Shown piece by piece: positions 46,301 to 50,790 of a stretch of 64,000 bases of DNA. A program made the translations under genes and the position numbers. Under the pieces are notes generated by a model. It made no database searches. It worked only from the letters and a program-made list of their open reading frames with translations, and had not been told where the DNA came from. How positions within the stretch are numbered: position 1 is the stretch's first letter; each line of letters starts with the position of its first letter. Source of the stretch: Chlorops oryzae (taxonomy: Eukaryota; Arthropoda; Insecta; Diptera; Chloropidae); contig CM035806.1 of assembly GCA_020466095.1 (NCBI GenBank), positions 148,135,167-148,199,166 on the forward strand. Direction: 5' to 3'.

Positions 46301-46627
46301 GCGATTGCACCGAAGATGGTGCTGTTAATAGGAATTACGAATGAACGACAATGGATGCAATGTATGTAACAATGTTTTGGGGAAAATGGGGCTTGTTAAC
46401 TTACCTACAGGTGATTGGGAATTGGGTTCCGTTTTTAATACGCTTTGTATAGGTATTAGTTTCGAATGAACGTTCTGTGACGCCGAAAACGATGCGGCGT
46501 TTGATAATGTTGTATCTGCTGCAGATGAAGATGATGGAGTTGTTGTTATACCGTCCTGTTTATTTTTATGCATCTGTTTATCAGTTACCGTAGTATTCTT
46601 AATACTGCACTCTTGTGAATTAACCAT
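8675..46627 (-). CDS. SCaMC: SCaMC: calcium-binding mitochondrial ATP-Mg/Pi carrier (5' part)
   Basis: Spliced minus-strand gene; coding exons 46627-46405, 46321-46095, 44159-44033, 43926-43839, 41829-41718 and 8833-8675 (312 residues). Family members exchange ATP-Mg for phosphate across the inner mitochondrial membrane and are switched by cytosolic calcium acting on N-terminal EF hands. Visible: a Ser/Thr/Gln-rich N-terminal tail of about 100 residues; EF loops [39 protein letters not shown] and the shorter [13 protein letters not shown]; the linker helix IKFWRHST; and the first carrier repeat with [10 protein letters not shown] and the signature PLDRIK. All five introns are GT/AG, with phases 1, 0, 1, 2, 0. 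The remaining five transmembrane segments lie left of position 1. The ATG at 46627 is the first in frame. Intron lengths are about 83, 1935, 106, 2009 and 32884 bp. Identity is strong; the species-specific name is inferred. Confidence 0.93.
8834..10200. other. Intronic low-complexity stretch, no gene seen
   Basis: Part of SCaMC intron 5. Contains a TG-rich run near 8940-9000, a minisatellite-like stretch of CAGTTTTCGGATTT words at about 9195-9280, and several long A or T runs. The minus-strand reading frame at 9352-9744 passes through poly-T and matches nothing I know. Confidence 0.55.
10209..10674. mobile_element. hAT MITE, target duplication GTCTACAC
   Basis: 466 bp. Ends TAGAGTTGCAACGGATA and, read inverted, TAGTGTTGCAACGGATA (16 of 17). 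Exact 8-bp duplication GTCTACAC at 10201-10208 and 10675-10682. TATCCGG words recur near the ends. The ORFs inside show no transposase motif. Confidence 0.92.
10766..11083. mobile_element. CCCAGC-type TA element, second copy of the 23408 family
   Basis: Right end TTTCCGGCTGGGA followed by TA; left end CCCAGCGGAAAT, slightly decayed. The body is the inverse of 23408-23772 (shared: GAGTCGCGGCTC, GCAATGGCATTGCCATCGA, GGAGTAGATCTA). A central inverted repeat of CAATTGCAATGCCATTGCC is present. Confidence 0.78.
11156..11421. repeat. Near-identical 266-bp repeat, copy 1 (pair at 22317)
   Basis: Matches 22317-22582 in the same orientation over its whole length with only a few differences, so the copies separated recently. 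It begins CTTACAGAAGAAGGAC and ends TTCCTACAGGGT. CTAGT words recur inside. The ends are weakly inverted (TTACAG against CTGTAGG). No target duplication is obvious. Confidence 0.85.
11422..13132. other. Intronic stretch, no gene seen
   Basis: Unresolved sequence in SCaMC intron 5. An AAAT microsatellite lies near 12455-12475. Short ORFs at 11521, 11800 and 12095-12337 (minus) have no recognisable domain. Confidence 0.5.
13505..13568 (+). ncRNA. tRNA-like segment, degenerate
   Basis: TAGAGGGTAGA resembles an A box and GGTTCAAATCT is one base from a B box, about 28 bases apart. No acceptor stem pairs. Best read as a tRNA-derived part of the surrounding element. Confidence 0.4.
13760..13834 (-). 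ncRNA. tRNA-like segment with perfect A and B boxes
   Basis: On the minus strand, TAGTGTAGCGG (A box) and GGTTCGACTCC (B box) both fit the Pol III consensus, 34 bases apart as in a tRNA. The 5' and 3' ends do not form an acceptor stem, so it is probably a tRNA-derived promoter head rather than a tRNA. Confidence 0.6.
14111..15307. other. Intronic stretch with a short inverted repeat, no gene seen
   Basis: ACTGATTACAACTAGTC (about 14532) is mirrored by GACTAGCTGTAATCAGT (about 14584-14600), a small foldback. An ATGT-type microsatellite lies at about 14905-14945. No coding sequence is recognised. Confidence 0.5.
15308..16360. repeat. 39-bp minisatellite inside a MITE-like element
   Basis: About 25 copies of a unit of about 39 bp with the core CATCATCGTCCAACAT followed by C-rich CCCCTCCCC and TTTATCATCA, from about 15363 to 16330. 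Units alternate between AAACATC and AATCATC forms, hinting at a two-unit higher order. It is framed by GGGGCCGTCCATATATTACG (15311) and GACGTC...GAGCCC (about 16338-16352), which look like element ends. A frame stays open for 339 codons only because the unit is about 13 codons long; this is not a gene. Confidence 0.85.
16361..16772. other. No gene seen
   Basis: Short unmatched stretch between the minisatellite and the next MITE, with no supported coding sequence. Confidence 0.5.
16773..16934. mobile_element. TA-type MITE, short copy of the 44210 family
   Basis: Contains GCTTATAAGCAC/TTATATGCAC words and ends in ...CATACTACTG then TA, as in 44210-44604, whose ends are CAGTATTCC. The left end (AGTATTCCCCGC) is decayed. 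Confidence 0.6.
16935..18015. other. No gene seen; microsatellite at 17280-17345
   Basis: ATGT/GTGT microsatellite at about 17284-17345. Repeated GGTTCGG/GGTTTCCGG words occur at about 17745-17835. Short ORFs lack recognisable domains. Confidence 0.5.
18016..18222. mobile_element. MITE with CAGCCC(A/G)ATTCTGAATATT ends
   Basis: Left GCCCAATTCTGAATATT and right AATATTCAGAATCAAGC are inverted. The internal arms carry ACTTTTCTCGAGA mirrored by TCTCGAGAAAAGT. Fragments of the same family lie at about 3350-3415 and 60880-60935. Confidence 0.65.
18314..18461. mobile_element. Tc1-like MITE (CAGTGTGTAC ends), copy 1
   Basis: 148 bp. Left CAGTGTGTACTTTCTCTCTT, right read inverted CAGTGTACTCTCTCTCTTTG, followed by TA. 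Internal words GCGGACAC and CGCTTAAGAGG. Related sequences are at 19072-19369 and 62549-62697. Confidence 0.75.
18462..19071. other. No gene seen
   Basis: AT-rich intronic sequence. The minus frame 18863-18666 has no recognisable domain. Confidence 0.5.
19072..19369. mobile_element. Tc1-like MITE, copy 2, interrupted by a long hairpin
   Basis: TA-flanked CAGTTTACTGTCTCTTAAAG on the left and TACGCTG on the right. The internal CGCTTAAGAGG and AGTGTCCGC words match 18314-18461. A separate hairpin element (19099-19254) is inserted in it. Confidence 0.65.
19099..19254. repeat. Near-perfect long hairpin, about 64-bp arms
   Basis: TCCACATTCGAGCATGCTCG on the left is mirrored by CGAGCATGCTCGAATGTGGA on the right. 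The arms run on through GCTCGGCTCGATGCAATGCT with almost no mismatch, around a loop of about 25 bp. It is much more GC-rich than its surroundings. Most likely a recent foldback MITE; if transcribed it would fold into a long hairpin RNA. Confidence 0.85.
19846..19965 (-). CDS. SCaMC: Candidate alternative first exon of SCaMC
   Basis: A 40-codon frame starting [14 protein letters not shown] at ATG 19965 (context CAAGATG) and running to ...FGETMSR, where it meets a strong donor, GTATGT, in phase 0. The downstream SCaMC exon (8833) also begins in phase 0, so splicing to it would give an N-terminus without EF hands joined to YLDIGED. Vertebrate SCaMC genes are known to use alternative 5' exons. 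There are no homologs I recognise, and no transcript evidence. It could instead be a chance frame with a donor, or an exon of an unrelated gene. Confidence 0.4.
20040..21119. other. Intronic stretch, T-rich, possible promoter-like zone at 20880-21060
   Basis: Long T and A runs at 20040-20640. At 20880-21060 the sequence is less AT-rich, with GACTGACTGACTGACC and CCTGCCTGCC short tandem repeats and a CA run. This would be upstream of the candidate alternative exon at 19965, but no core promoter can be fixed. Confidence 0.3.
21128..21516. mobile_element. hAT MITE, target duplication ATCCCAAG
   Basis: 389 bp. Ends CAGTGCTGTCG and, read inverted, CAGTGTGTCGGAA. Exact 8-bp duplication ATCCCAAG at 21120-21127 and 21517-21524. 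Interior words GTAGTATA/GTAGTAC recur. A deleted relative lies at 29218-29373. Confidence 0.92.
21525..22316. other. No gene seen
   Basis: AT-rich, with a long T run near 21640 and repeated TTTTCTGAG/GGAGCG words. No ORF worth calling. Confidence 0.5.
22317..22582. repeat. Near-identical 266-bp repeat, copy 2 (pair at 11156)
   Basis: Same sequence and orientation as 11156-11421 with only a handful of substitutions. Both copies are in SCaMC intron 5, about 11.2 kb apart. Confidence 0.85.
22583..23227. other. No gene seen; one CCCAGCGG end at 22815
   Basis: CCCAGCGGCCAATAGTGCCT at 22815 matches the inverted end at 61253 (CCCAGCGGCCAACAGTGCCT). The rest of that element cannot be traced here. 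No coding sequence. Confidence 0.45.
23228..23366. repeat. Hairpin MITE with arms of about 62 bp
   Basis: GGGTCCTCATGCAACGCATT on the left is mirrored by AATGTGTTGCATGAGGACCC on the right. The arms continue through CACCGTGTAAGCTGAGTGAA around a very short AT loop. Almost the whole element pairs with itself. A TA lies beside both ends. Confidence 0.85.
23408..23772. mobile_element. TA-flanked element with TCCCAGCCGGAAAT ends
   Basis: 365 bp. Inverted ends TCCCAGCCGGAAAT/ATTTCCGGCTGGGA with TA on both sides (23406-23407, 23773-23774). The body matches 10766-11083 inverted. Its centre is a palindrome of GGCAATGCCATTG words. Non-coding; the ORF on the minus strand is incidental. Confidence 0.85.
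23836..24289. mobile_element. hAT MITE, target duplication AACTCAGG
   Basis: 454 bp. Ends CAGTGCTCGGACTT and, read inverted, CAGTTCTCAGACTTC. Exact duplication AACTCAGG at 23828-23835 and 24290-24297. GTGGTAGATTT is repeated near both ends. A related fragment may lie near 51716-51775. Confidence 0.92.
24298..25810. other. No gene seen; holds one copy of a dispersed repeat
   Basis: 24674-24872 matches 51296-51514. The rest has A/T runs, and minus frames at 25516-25852 without recognisable domains. Confidence 0.5.
24674..24872 (+). repeat. Dispersed repeat, copy 1 (pair at 51296)
   Basis: Shares with 51296-51514 ATGTCACTCAGGA, CTTGGGTACCCACCA, CACCAAAAGTATTTCT, GCCTGCCGAGTAACATCTCT and GAGTGACATATATTGTTAT, in the same orientation. 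The plus frame in both copies reads similarly ([22 protein letters not shown]), though one copy has small indels upstream. Family unknown. Confidence 0.7.
25818..26740. mobile_element. Element with CCAAATAAGGCCA inverted ends
   Basis: CCCAAATAAGGCCATGC at 25818 is mirrored by GTTGGCCTTATTTGG ending at 26740. AAATAAGGCC-like words recur inside (about 26018, 26365). No TSD resolved, no transposase seen. Confidence 0.6.
26893..27742. mobile_element. Element packed with CAAAATTCTG words
   Basis: The left end GGGGTCAAAATTCTG and, read inverted, the right end GGGAAAAGGTCAAAATTC are similar. CAAAATTCTG recurs at least eight times in the arms. A further element (27175-27403) lies in the middle. Termini approximate. 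Confidence 0.55.
27175..27403. mobile_element. MITE with GGGTATGTGATT ends, nested
   Basis: GGGTATGTGATTATTTTCCC on the left is mirrored by AACAATCACATACCCC on the right. The interior has GGGGAATTCAATTCCCC-like palindromes. No TSD fixed. Confidence 0.6.
27921..28512. repeat. GAT/GGT microsatellite, about 590 bp
   Basis: Almost uninterrupted GATGAT, GGTGAT and GTTGGT trinucleotide repeat. It gives long poly-His/Ile frames on the minus strand and poly-Met/Val/Asp frames on the plus strand, none of which should be called genes. Confidence 0.95.
28513..29217. repeat. Dispersed repeat A (relative of 30745-32590)
   Basis: Shares CTTCTGCGAGTGTTATGTG, AGACCAAATGAGAATTATAG and GTCATGCTAAA blocks with 30950-31060, and GCTCAAACATGCTTGATTG and CTATCGATAG blocks with 32390-32590. 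The same TCTGCGAGT block occurs twice inside it (near 28568 and 29144). A diverged transposon family without recognisable coding. Confidence 0.6.
29218..29373. mobile_element. Deleted relative of the hAT MITE at 21128
   Basis: CAATGCTGTCGTTTTCAATT at the left and GTAGTAAAATACTACAATTG near the right match 21128-21516, with the middle deleted. The related repeat at 31040-31066 (GTATGCTATGGTTATAAGG) looks like the unoccupied target. The right terminus runs into another CAGTGTTGCCA end, so no clean duplication remains. Confidence 0.65.
29568..29735. mobile_element. MITE with GGGGTATTCACAAAGGCG ends
   Basis: 168 bp. GGGGTATTCACAAAGGCGTC on the left, GCCTTTGTGAATACCCC on the right. Flanked by TATTA on both sides (29563-29567, 29736-29740), which includes a possible 3-base TTA duplication. 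The interior is CGGAAAAT-type repeats. Confidence 0.78.
29741..30744. other. No gene seen; small inverted repeat at 30235-30480
   Basis: AACCCTCTTCTACGATGACAC near 30242 is partly mirrored by GTGTCTCCTTAGAAGAGGGT near 30451. The block 30385-30505 also resembles 43117-43245 (CTGCGACGCATT, TTGTGACTCC/TTGTGTCTCC). Probably an old transposon. Confidence 0.45.
31184..32368. mobile_element. Palindromic element with TTTACACGTTAA ends
   Basis: CTATTTACACGTTAA on the left, TTAACGTGTAAATGG on the right. A second mirrored arm carries CGAAATCCCGGGATTTCGGC near 31220 and GCCGAAATCCCGGGATTTCG near 32188. Related CATTTCGATAA words occur at 49697-49817. A hAT MITE (31333-31972) lies in the centre. Confidence 0.7.
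31333..31972. mobile_element. hAT MITE, target duplication TCTGTTTG
   Basis: 640 bp. Ends TAGTGTTGCCAATTGTAGGG and, read inverted, CAATGCTGCCACACG. Exact 8-bp duplication TCTGTTTG at 31325-31332 and 31973-31980. Both arms contain TAGGGA...TTT words. No transposase seen. Confidence 0.88.
32591..33507. other. AT-rich repeat-like stretch, no gene seen
   Basis: Begins near CACTGAGCGAAC and has many GTTGATTTAAA/CAACAAT-type words to about 33230, followed by unresolved sequence. Possibly an old MITE, but the ends were not paired convincingly. Confidence 0.4.
33508..33779. mobile_element. TTAA-flanked MITE
   Basis: 272 bp between TTAA (33504-33507) and TTAA (33780-33783). The inner ends share ATCTGCGCAA (from 33522) and TTGCGCAGAT. 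The outermost bases (GGTGGGTTCCCAC and, inverted, GCCCGGATCCCATT) agree only partly. TTAA suggests piggyBac-type integration, but the termini are not classical. Confidence 0.65.
33784..34184. other. No gene seen
   Basis: AT-rich, no ORF or paired ends of note. Confidence 0.5.
34185..34903. mobile_element. TAA-flanked element with GTGCTTTCAGACA ends
   Basis: TTGTGCTTTCAGACACCCGG on the left and, inverted, GTGTGCTTTCAGACATACCG on the right, with TAA on each side (34182-34184, 34904-34906). A three-base TAA duplication fits PIF/Harbinger. It carries an unrelated repeat fragment at about 34340-34680. Confidence 0.65.
34340..34680 (-). pseudogene. Fragment of a dispersed fly repeat with a short coding-like frame
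   Basis: The minus frame 34618-34430 reads [19 protein letters not shown]...ARFVERTKW to a stop. From memory, this resembles a fragment found in many copies in fly genomes; I cannot name its parent. The plus strand starts with a GGTTAGATTGAAGGGGCCG motif common at the border of such repeats. No start context or intact domain, so treated as a remnant. Confidence 0.4.
34907..35477. mobile_element. MITE with GGCC..GCACACGGGTCGTATCGTC ends
   Basis: GCACACGGGTCGTATCGTC near 34915 is mirrored by GACGATACGACCCGTGTGC near 35450. The outer bases are GGCCATCC and, inverted, GGTCCGTC. It abuts the element ending at 34903. Target duplication unclear. Confidence 0.7.
35579..40936 (+). repeat. 114-bp satellite array, about 47 copies
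   Basis: Head-to-tail monomers of 114 bp (spacing measured 114-115 bp between successive CTGGTGATCACCTGGG blocks at 35681, 35796, 35910, 36025, 36139, 36253). Each contains TATATGGATTTTCATAGAAA, ACCTTCAAATGCCGATATC, TAAGAGCTAGAGCGAAAATA and the 10-bp palindrome GGTGATCACC. Copies are nearly identical through the array; the first unit and the half-unit at about 35510-35578 are diverged, as expected at an array edge, and the array stops abruptly at ATATATG before 40937. Scattered one-base indels are probably sequencing noise. It lies in SCaMC intron 5, about 780 bp from exon 5, so it would be in the pre-mRNA. Confidence 0.96.
40937..41717. other. Intron sequence between satellite and SCaMC exon 5
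   Basis: About 780 bp with no gene or paired repeat ends seen. It includes a 15-base A run near 41503. It contains the donor of exon 5 (GTAAGT at 41717). Confidence 0.5.
41718..41829 (-). CDS. SCaMC: SCaMC coding exon 5: EF-hand 4 and linker
   Basis: 112 bases: one base completing an Arg codon, then 37 codons from [14 protein letters not shown] to IKFWRHST. Acceptor TTTTAG, donor GTAAGT. The last EF loop is shortened ([13 protein letters not shown]), as is common for the fourth, weaker EF hand in this family. Confidence 0.92.
41830..43838. other. SCaMC intron 4, repeat-like
   Basis: 42195-42905 contains GTGGGCGTGGC and TGGGCGTGGCAGTGGG words typical of old fly transposons. 43117-43245 resembles 30385-30505. 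ORFs here are short and unmatched. Confidence 0.5.
43839..43926 (-). CDS. SCaMC: SCaMC coding exon 4: EF-hand 3
   Basis: 88 bases; completes the third EF loop (GKVDLEEL) and runs to DEAKNLLT plus AG of Arg (phase 2). Acceptor TTTTTAG, donor GTATGT. Confidence 0.92.
44033..44159 (-). CDS. SCaMC: SCaMC coding exon 3: EF-hand 2 and start of EF-hand 3
   Basis: 127 bases, from [13 protein letters not shown] to SHLDKNRD plus one base of Gly (phase 1). Acceptor ATTATAG, donor GTATGT. The following 106-bp intron holds a GTAT/TGTG microsatellite beside the donor. Confidence 0.92.
44210..44604. mobile_element. TA-flanked MITE beside an SCaMC acceptor
   Basis: 395 bp. CAGTATTCCACGGATATATG on the left, TATATCCGTGGAATACTG on the right, each next to TA. 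Subterminal CATATAAGCGGGGAGTGC words recur. It starts only 50 bp from the exon 3 acceptor, so it sits where the branch point and its upstream context should be. Family also at 16773-16934. Confidence 0.88.
44645..45540 (+). mobile_element. Non-coding fly repeat (AACAAGTAA ... GGTATAA type), copy 1
   Basis: Begins AACAAGTAAAGAAG, contains CAGACAGACAGACATGGC and GATCGACTCCTCTTGTCACC near its 3' end, and closes with ATATACCCTTTCC and GGTATAAAAA. This layout is found in very common dispersed repeats of flies; I cannot assign the superfamily. It is in SCaMC intron 2. A second copy of the same layout is at 57190-58088. Confidence 0.75.
45569..45872. mobile_element. hAT MITE, target duplication GTAGTACA
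   Basis: 304 bp. Ends TAGGGCTGCCATACGTC and, inverted, TAGGGCTGCCATAAGTC. Exact 8-bp duplication GTAGTACA at 45561-45568 and 45873-45880. TGTCCTGGT words recur near both ends. In SCaMC intron 2. Confidence 0.93.
46095..46321 (-). CDS. SCaMC: SCaMC coding exon 2: EF-hand 1
   Basis: 227 bases, beginning with two bases that complete an Ala codon and ending LSSVYAE in phase 0. It holds a low-complexity stretch ([17 protein letters not shown]) and then the first EF hand, [18 protein letters not shown]. Acceptor ATTAACAG, donor GTAAGA. Confidence 0.93.
46405..46627 (-). CDS. SCaMC: SCaMC coding exon 1: N-terminal tail
   Basis: ATG at 46627 opens [18 protein letters not shown] and continues Ser/Thr-rich to NSQSPV plus one base (phase 1), then donor GTAAGT. 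No in-frame ATG precedes it within the open stretch. The tail is longer and less ordered than in vertebrate SCaMC. An 83-bp intron follows. Confidence 0.82.
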
Positions 46628-47368
46628 TCTAGTTATTCTTTCGAATAATATAAATTTCAACTTCAACGCTTTCAATTCTAATATTTTAATTTCGCGGTTT
46701 TTTTTTTTTTTTTTTTTTTTGTTTTGTTTATATTTAATTGGGTTTTGATTTTAAGCTATTTACGGTGGTATCATATTTTGTTTGCATTTGTTTTGTGTCC
46801 TATTTAGTTCATGGTCGCATATGTGTCTTACATGCAAACAGCATAATTTGTATTGCTTCTCCTCAAACGACTTTATTTGGGTTTCTTCCTGCAAAATGTT
46901 ATTGTCATTGAAAAGCTAATGAAATAATCTTAAAAATAGTTTTACATTTGTTGCTTCGATTCCTAACGGATCATAAAATATCACACTTCATCATAATTTT
47001 GCGCACAAAACTTACCTTTATGACATTGAAAATTCCTTAAATTATGTGCGAAAATATTGCAATAATGCTTCAGAGGGTCGTGTTAAAAAAAAAAAAAAAA
47101 AAAACAACATTCTATTCGAGGCTTTCTTCCCTGCATACGTTTAAGGGCAAGTATATCAATATGTGCCAAAAAAAATAAATTAAAAAAAAAACGTTTATAG
47201 TTTCTGAGCCAAGTCCAATTGGGCGACAATTTTTGCAAAAAGATTTCACACAACGAAACACAGATATGGAATATGAAGAACAATTATAGTGTAAGTATAT
47301 ATTAACCCAGAAGAAAAGTAATTTCAATCGAAAATTCACTTAAGTAGTTAGCTCTGAACTGAATACAG
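46628..47368. other. Upstream of SCaMC exon 1, no gene seen
   Basis: A 25-base T run at about 46700 lies just upstream of the exon. ATATTAG followed by AATTGAAAGCG (about 46677) could serve as an acceptor for a 5' UTR exon. Minus ORFs near 47083-47339 are T-run artefacts. Confidence 0.45.
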
Positions 47369-48287
47369 CAGACCTGTTAAATCCCGATTAAGATTAATAA
47401 TCATGAATTATTGTTCTTTTTTTAATCCGTAATCATTATTAATTTAACTTCTTGAAATTTTTGATTATTAATGATTGCGATTACCAAATAATCGTGAAAT
47501 AATCAGGACTATTTCAGATTAATGAAAAAAATCAGAAAAAATCAAAAAATAATCAAAAAAATAATCCCGATTAATTTTAGATTATTTTTGAATAGTTTTG
47601 ATTTTTTTTTTTTTTGATTATTTTTGATTTTTCCTGATTATTTTTGGGTTTTTTGATTTTTTTTGATTATTTTTGATTTGTTCTGATTTTTTTTGATTAA
47701 TTTTAATTATTTTCAATTTGTAATTGAATAACATCGTTTTTCCAAAGTTTCCCTATAGTCCGTGGGACCGGCACCGGACAAGTGAATTCACCGGCCACGA
47801 AAAGTCTGTCAATGAATGCCTTCTTGGGCTGTTGATGATTCCCGCGAAAGAGAACAGCCGTTCTACAGGTGCCGGTCCCACGGACTACTTATAGGGAAAC
47901 TTTAGAAAAACGATGTTATTCAATTACAAATTGAAAATAATTAAAATTAATGAAAAAATCAGAACAAATCAAAAATAATCAAAAAAAATCAAAAAACCCA
48001 AAAATAATCAGGAAAAATCAAAAATAATCAAAAAAAAAAAAATCAAAAATATTCAAAAATAATCTAAAATTAATCGGGATTATTTTTTTGATTATTTTTT
48101 GATTTTTTCTGATTTTTTTCATTAATCTGAAATAATCCTGATTATTTCATGATTATTTGGTAATCGCAATCATTGATTAATATAGGTCATACAAAAATAA
48201 TCATTAAATAATGACTATTTCACTCATAAGAAAAAAATAATCTGATTAATTAATCATTAATTAAATAATCATTATTTAACAGGTCTG
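47369..48287. mobile_element. Giant foldback hAT element, target duplication GAATACAG
   Basis: 919 bp. Ends CAGACCTGTTAAAT and ATTTAACAGGTCTG, with the exact 8-bp duplication GAATACAG at 47361-47368 and 48288-48295. Most of the left arm (to about 47785) is mirrored in the right arm (from about 47870), full of AATAATC/GATTATT words, so nearly all of it can fold back. The centre (about 47795-47862, minus strand) still reads RLFSFAGIINSPRRHSLTDF, the C-terminal dimerisation motif of hAT transposases. It inserted at the left edge of the MITE at 48293. Confidence 0.93.
47795..47862 (-). pseudogene. hAT transposase C-terminal remnant
   Basis: About 20 codons in the loop of the foldback read RLFSFAGIINSPRRHSLTDF. 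hAT transposases end in a conserved (E)RLFSxAGxI...R..L motif, so this is the last part of a transposase kept between the inverted arms. Everything upstream is gone. Confidence 0.75.
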
Positions 48288-48292
48288 GAATA

Positions 48293-48467
48293 CAGTGAAC
48301 TACGGATAAATGCAACACGAATAAATGCAAAAACCTCATGAGTGCAAGGTGCTTTGAAGCCTTTTTTTATGAGTTCCCATGCACCACATGCACGGATTAA
48401 TGCAAAGAACGCATAAGTGCACAAGAGTTAGAGCAAAAAACGTGTTGCATTTATCCGTACTCTACTG
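48293..48467. mobile_element. pogo/Tc1-like MITE (CAGTGAACTACGG ends)
   Basis: 175 bp. CAGTGAACTACGGATAAATG and, inverted, CAGTAGAGTACGGATAAATG, with TA on both sides. Internal AAATGCA/TGCATTT words. Its left edge was duplicated by the hAT insertion, which is therefore younger. Confidence 0.85.
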
Positions 48468-48667
48468 TAGTACAATTTCGTTCATAAAATAAAATCTTTA
48501 TGTAAAAACAAAAAATCAATTATTGATCAGATTGATAAAGCAAATTTCAATTGTTCCTACTTTAACAAAACGGGTTAAACATTGTTTTCGTTTCAATAGA
48601 CAATGCCAATTAATGTTCTGCAATGCTACACATAAAATAAAACAAACATACATATAATCTATATTTA

Positions 48668-48880
48668 CCGTACCTGGGTTGAAAATTTAGCTAATTTCGG
48701 GTTCTCGTACTAAACAAACGGCGCCCCAACAGCTGATGATGACTGCTGACTGACTAACAAGCTGATTGAGCTGACACGTAGAGATGAATATGAACTGAAA
48801 ATTTCAATGTTGAGTTGGAAAAGTTTTGACTTGTCTGTGCTCGTTGGTGCTTTCAGTTAGTCTGATTTCAACTTATTCGA
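48668..48880 (-). promoter_or_regulatory. SCaMC: Possible SCaMC 5' UTR exon/promoter zone
   Basis: This is the first less AT-rich stretch upstream of the SCaMC start, with CAGTCAGCAGTCATCATCAG and GGGGCGCCG on the minus strand. ACCCAG|GTACGG followed by GTAAAT near 48672 could be a donor. There is no ORF and no transcript evidence, so this is only a guess based on position and composition. Confidence 0.25.
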
Positions 48881-49696
48881 AGCTTTCTCTTCAATTTATT
48901 GAAGAACGTCCAATAAGATTTGTCTGTCGGTGCGCAACAATGCAATTGATTTTTTCTTCTAAGGCTACAAGCCTGGCAAACCTTGAATATTAGGCCGCCC
49001 TATATACATACATACATATATACTGAAGAGAAAACTTACAAAGGCTTATTTTGCTGCTTCTAACATGATTTTCGGCATCAAATTTAAAATTTCTTTGTAA
49101 ATTTGCAATTTTATAAGTTTTTTTTTTTTTTTTTTTTTTAATGAGCGACGACTCTGTATCACGTCTTTTAATGTTTTAATTATTTAATGGGTCAGCTGGT
49201 CTTTACTGAAGATAATTTAGCTTCACTGTTAACAAAATTCTCACGTCAAGTTAAGTTTACATGAACTATCCTCATTTAAATTGGAAAAGAGATCAATCAA
49301 TCCAGCTGATTTATGAAGATAAGTTTCGCTATGAGACTGACTGAATCTTTCCGGACCGATTTCCAATCAATTAAATTTATATACACAAATCGACCGGCTG
49401 CATTAAATCTTGATCGCGATATGACGAGCTACAATTTGTTGGTATTTAGTAAAGTTGCACAAATCCATTAGATGATGAACTGAAAATATTGCAGTAAATA
49501 TCGAAAGTTCCAATGAATTTTTTAATATCACGATATATGATCTCTAGGCTTTCTATACTATATTATTTACTGAATGAAGAGCATGGTCTGTCTAGTGGTG
49601 CGATATTATTATCGATATATCGGAAAAATTTATGTTTTCATTCTATTTTCAACCAAATGTCCTTTTACACTAGCCAATTGTTAGACCGAATTTACA
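48881..49696. other. No gene seen
   Basis: AT-rich intergenic sequence with a 23-base T run near 49118. Short ORFs only. Confidence 0.5.
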
Positions 49697-49817
49697 CAGT
49701 AAGACATTTCGATAATTAGACATTTTTTGCAGGCTTGAGAGAGGCGTGGGAATGTGATGCGAGACCGTTTTTCTCTCTATCAACAAAAAAATGTTTTTCT
49801 ATCGAAATGTCTGACTG
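49697..49817. mobile_element. Small Tc1-like MITE (CAGTAAGACATTTCGATA ends)
   Basis: 121 bp. Left CAGTAAGACATTTCGATA, right inverted CAGTCAGACATTTCGATA, followed by TA. It shares GACATTTCGATAAT with the inside of 31184-32368. Confidence 0.75.
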
Positions 49818-50109
49818 TATGTAGAGCGTATTATCCGTCGATTCGCAACTTCTGAGCAAAGTGCCATCCGGGTGCTCGAGCCATCCGCTTGTTGCGTCTT
49901 TCGTTTATCGAACTTATCGTTGATTCAAGAAATTGTTTTATAAATTACTTTATTCGTTTTCGTTTTTTGTTTTTTTGTTCGTTGAAAAATCATTCATAGT
50001 TTTCTGAATATATTTGGAAACTTACATTCTCGTATGGACTGAAAACTACACATTGAAGATTCATATATATTTCATGATATTAAGAAAGACTAAAAAACGG
50101 TATATATAT

Positions 50110-50790
50110 TAGTGATGTAACGAATGTCAAATTTTAGCATTCGCGAATGCGAATGCGAATGCCTACTCATATTCGCGAATGCGAATGCGAATGCGAATAT
50201 TCAGTTTTTGAATCTATATCTCAAATTTGGCACACATCACCAAATCAATTCATTTATTTATATAGCGCACCAACTTTGGAAAAAAATAATTCATTCATAA
50301 GTAAAAGAAATTACACATTTCGATGTTAAATTTCAAAGTGTTAAAAAAAACAGTCACATGACAACAACAAAACTAATCCGACGATTTCGTGCAAGCATAA
50401 CGCCCCTGCGCAATACGCAATGTTATTGTCGTTTTTCGTTTAGCAGCCCTCAGACGGTCGTTCTTGTATGCAAATTTATGTGAAGGAACTTAAAGGCATT
50501 CCAAATGCGTTTAATTCAGGGATCGGCAAAATTGAAAATACAAGTGTGTTGAGAGAGCAGATTTTAAGTGCAATATCTATGTAACGGTAGCACATAAAAA
50601 ATTCTTTAAAATATTAGCATTTAAATTTAAATTTAAAAAATCGATTAAAGTTTACATTTTTGGTCAATTTTCTGCTAATTATATATTCGCAAAATATTCG
50701 CAACATTTTGCGAATGCGAATGCGAATGTGAAAAAATATGCGAATATTCGCGAATGCGAATGCGAATGCGAAATATTCGTTACATCACTA
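50110..50790. mobile_element. hAT MITE with GCGAAT arrays
   Basis: 681 bp. TAGTGATGTAACGAATG and, inverted, TAGTGATGTAACGAATA ends. 8-bp ATATATAT on both sides (50102-50109, 50791-50798), low complexity but in register. Both arms carry tandem GCGAAT hexamers. No transposase. Confidence 0.85.
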
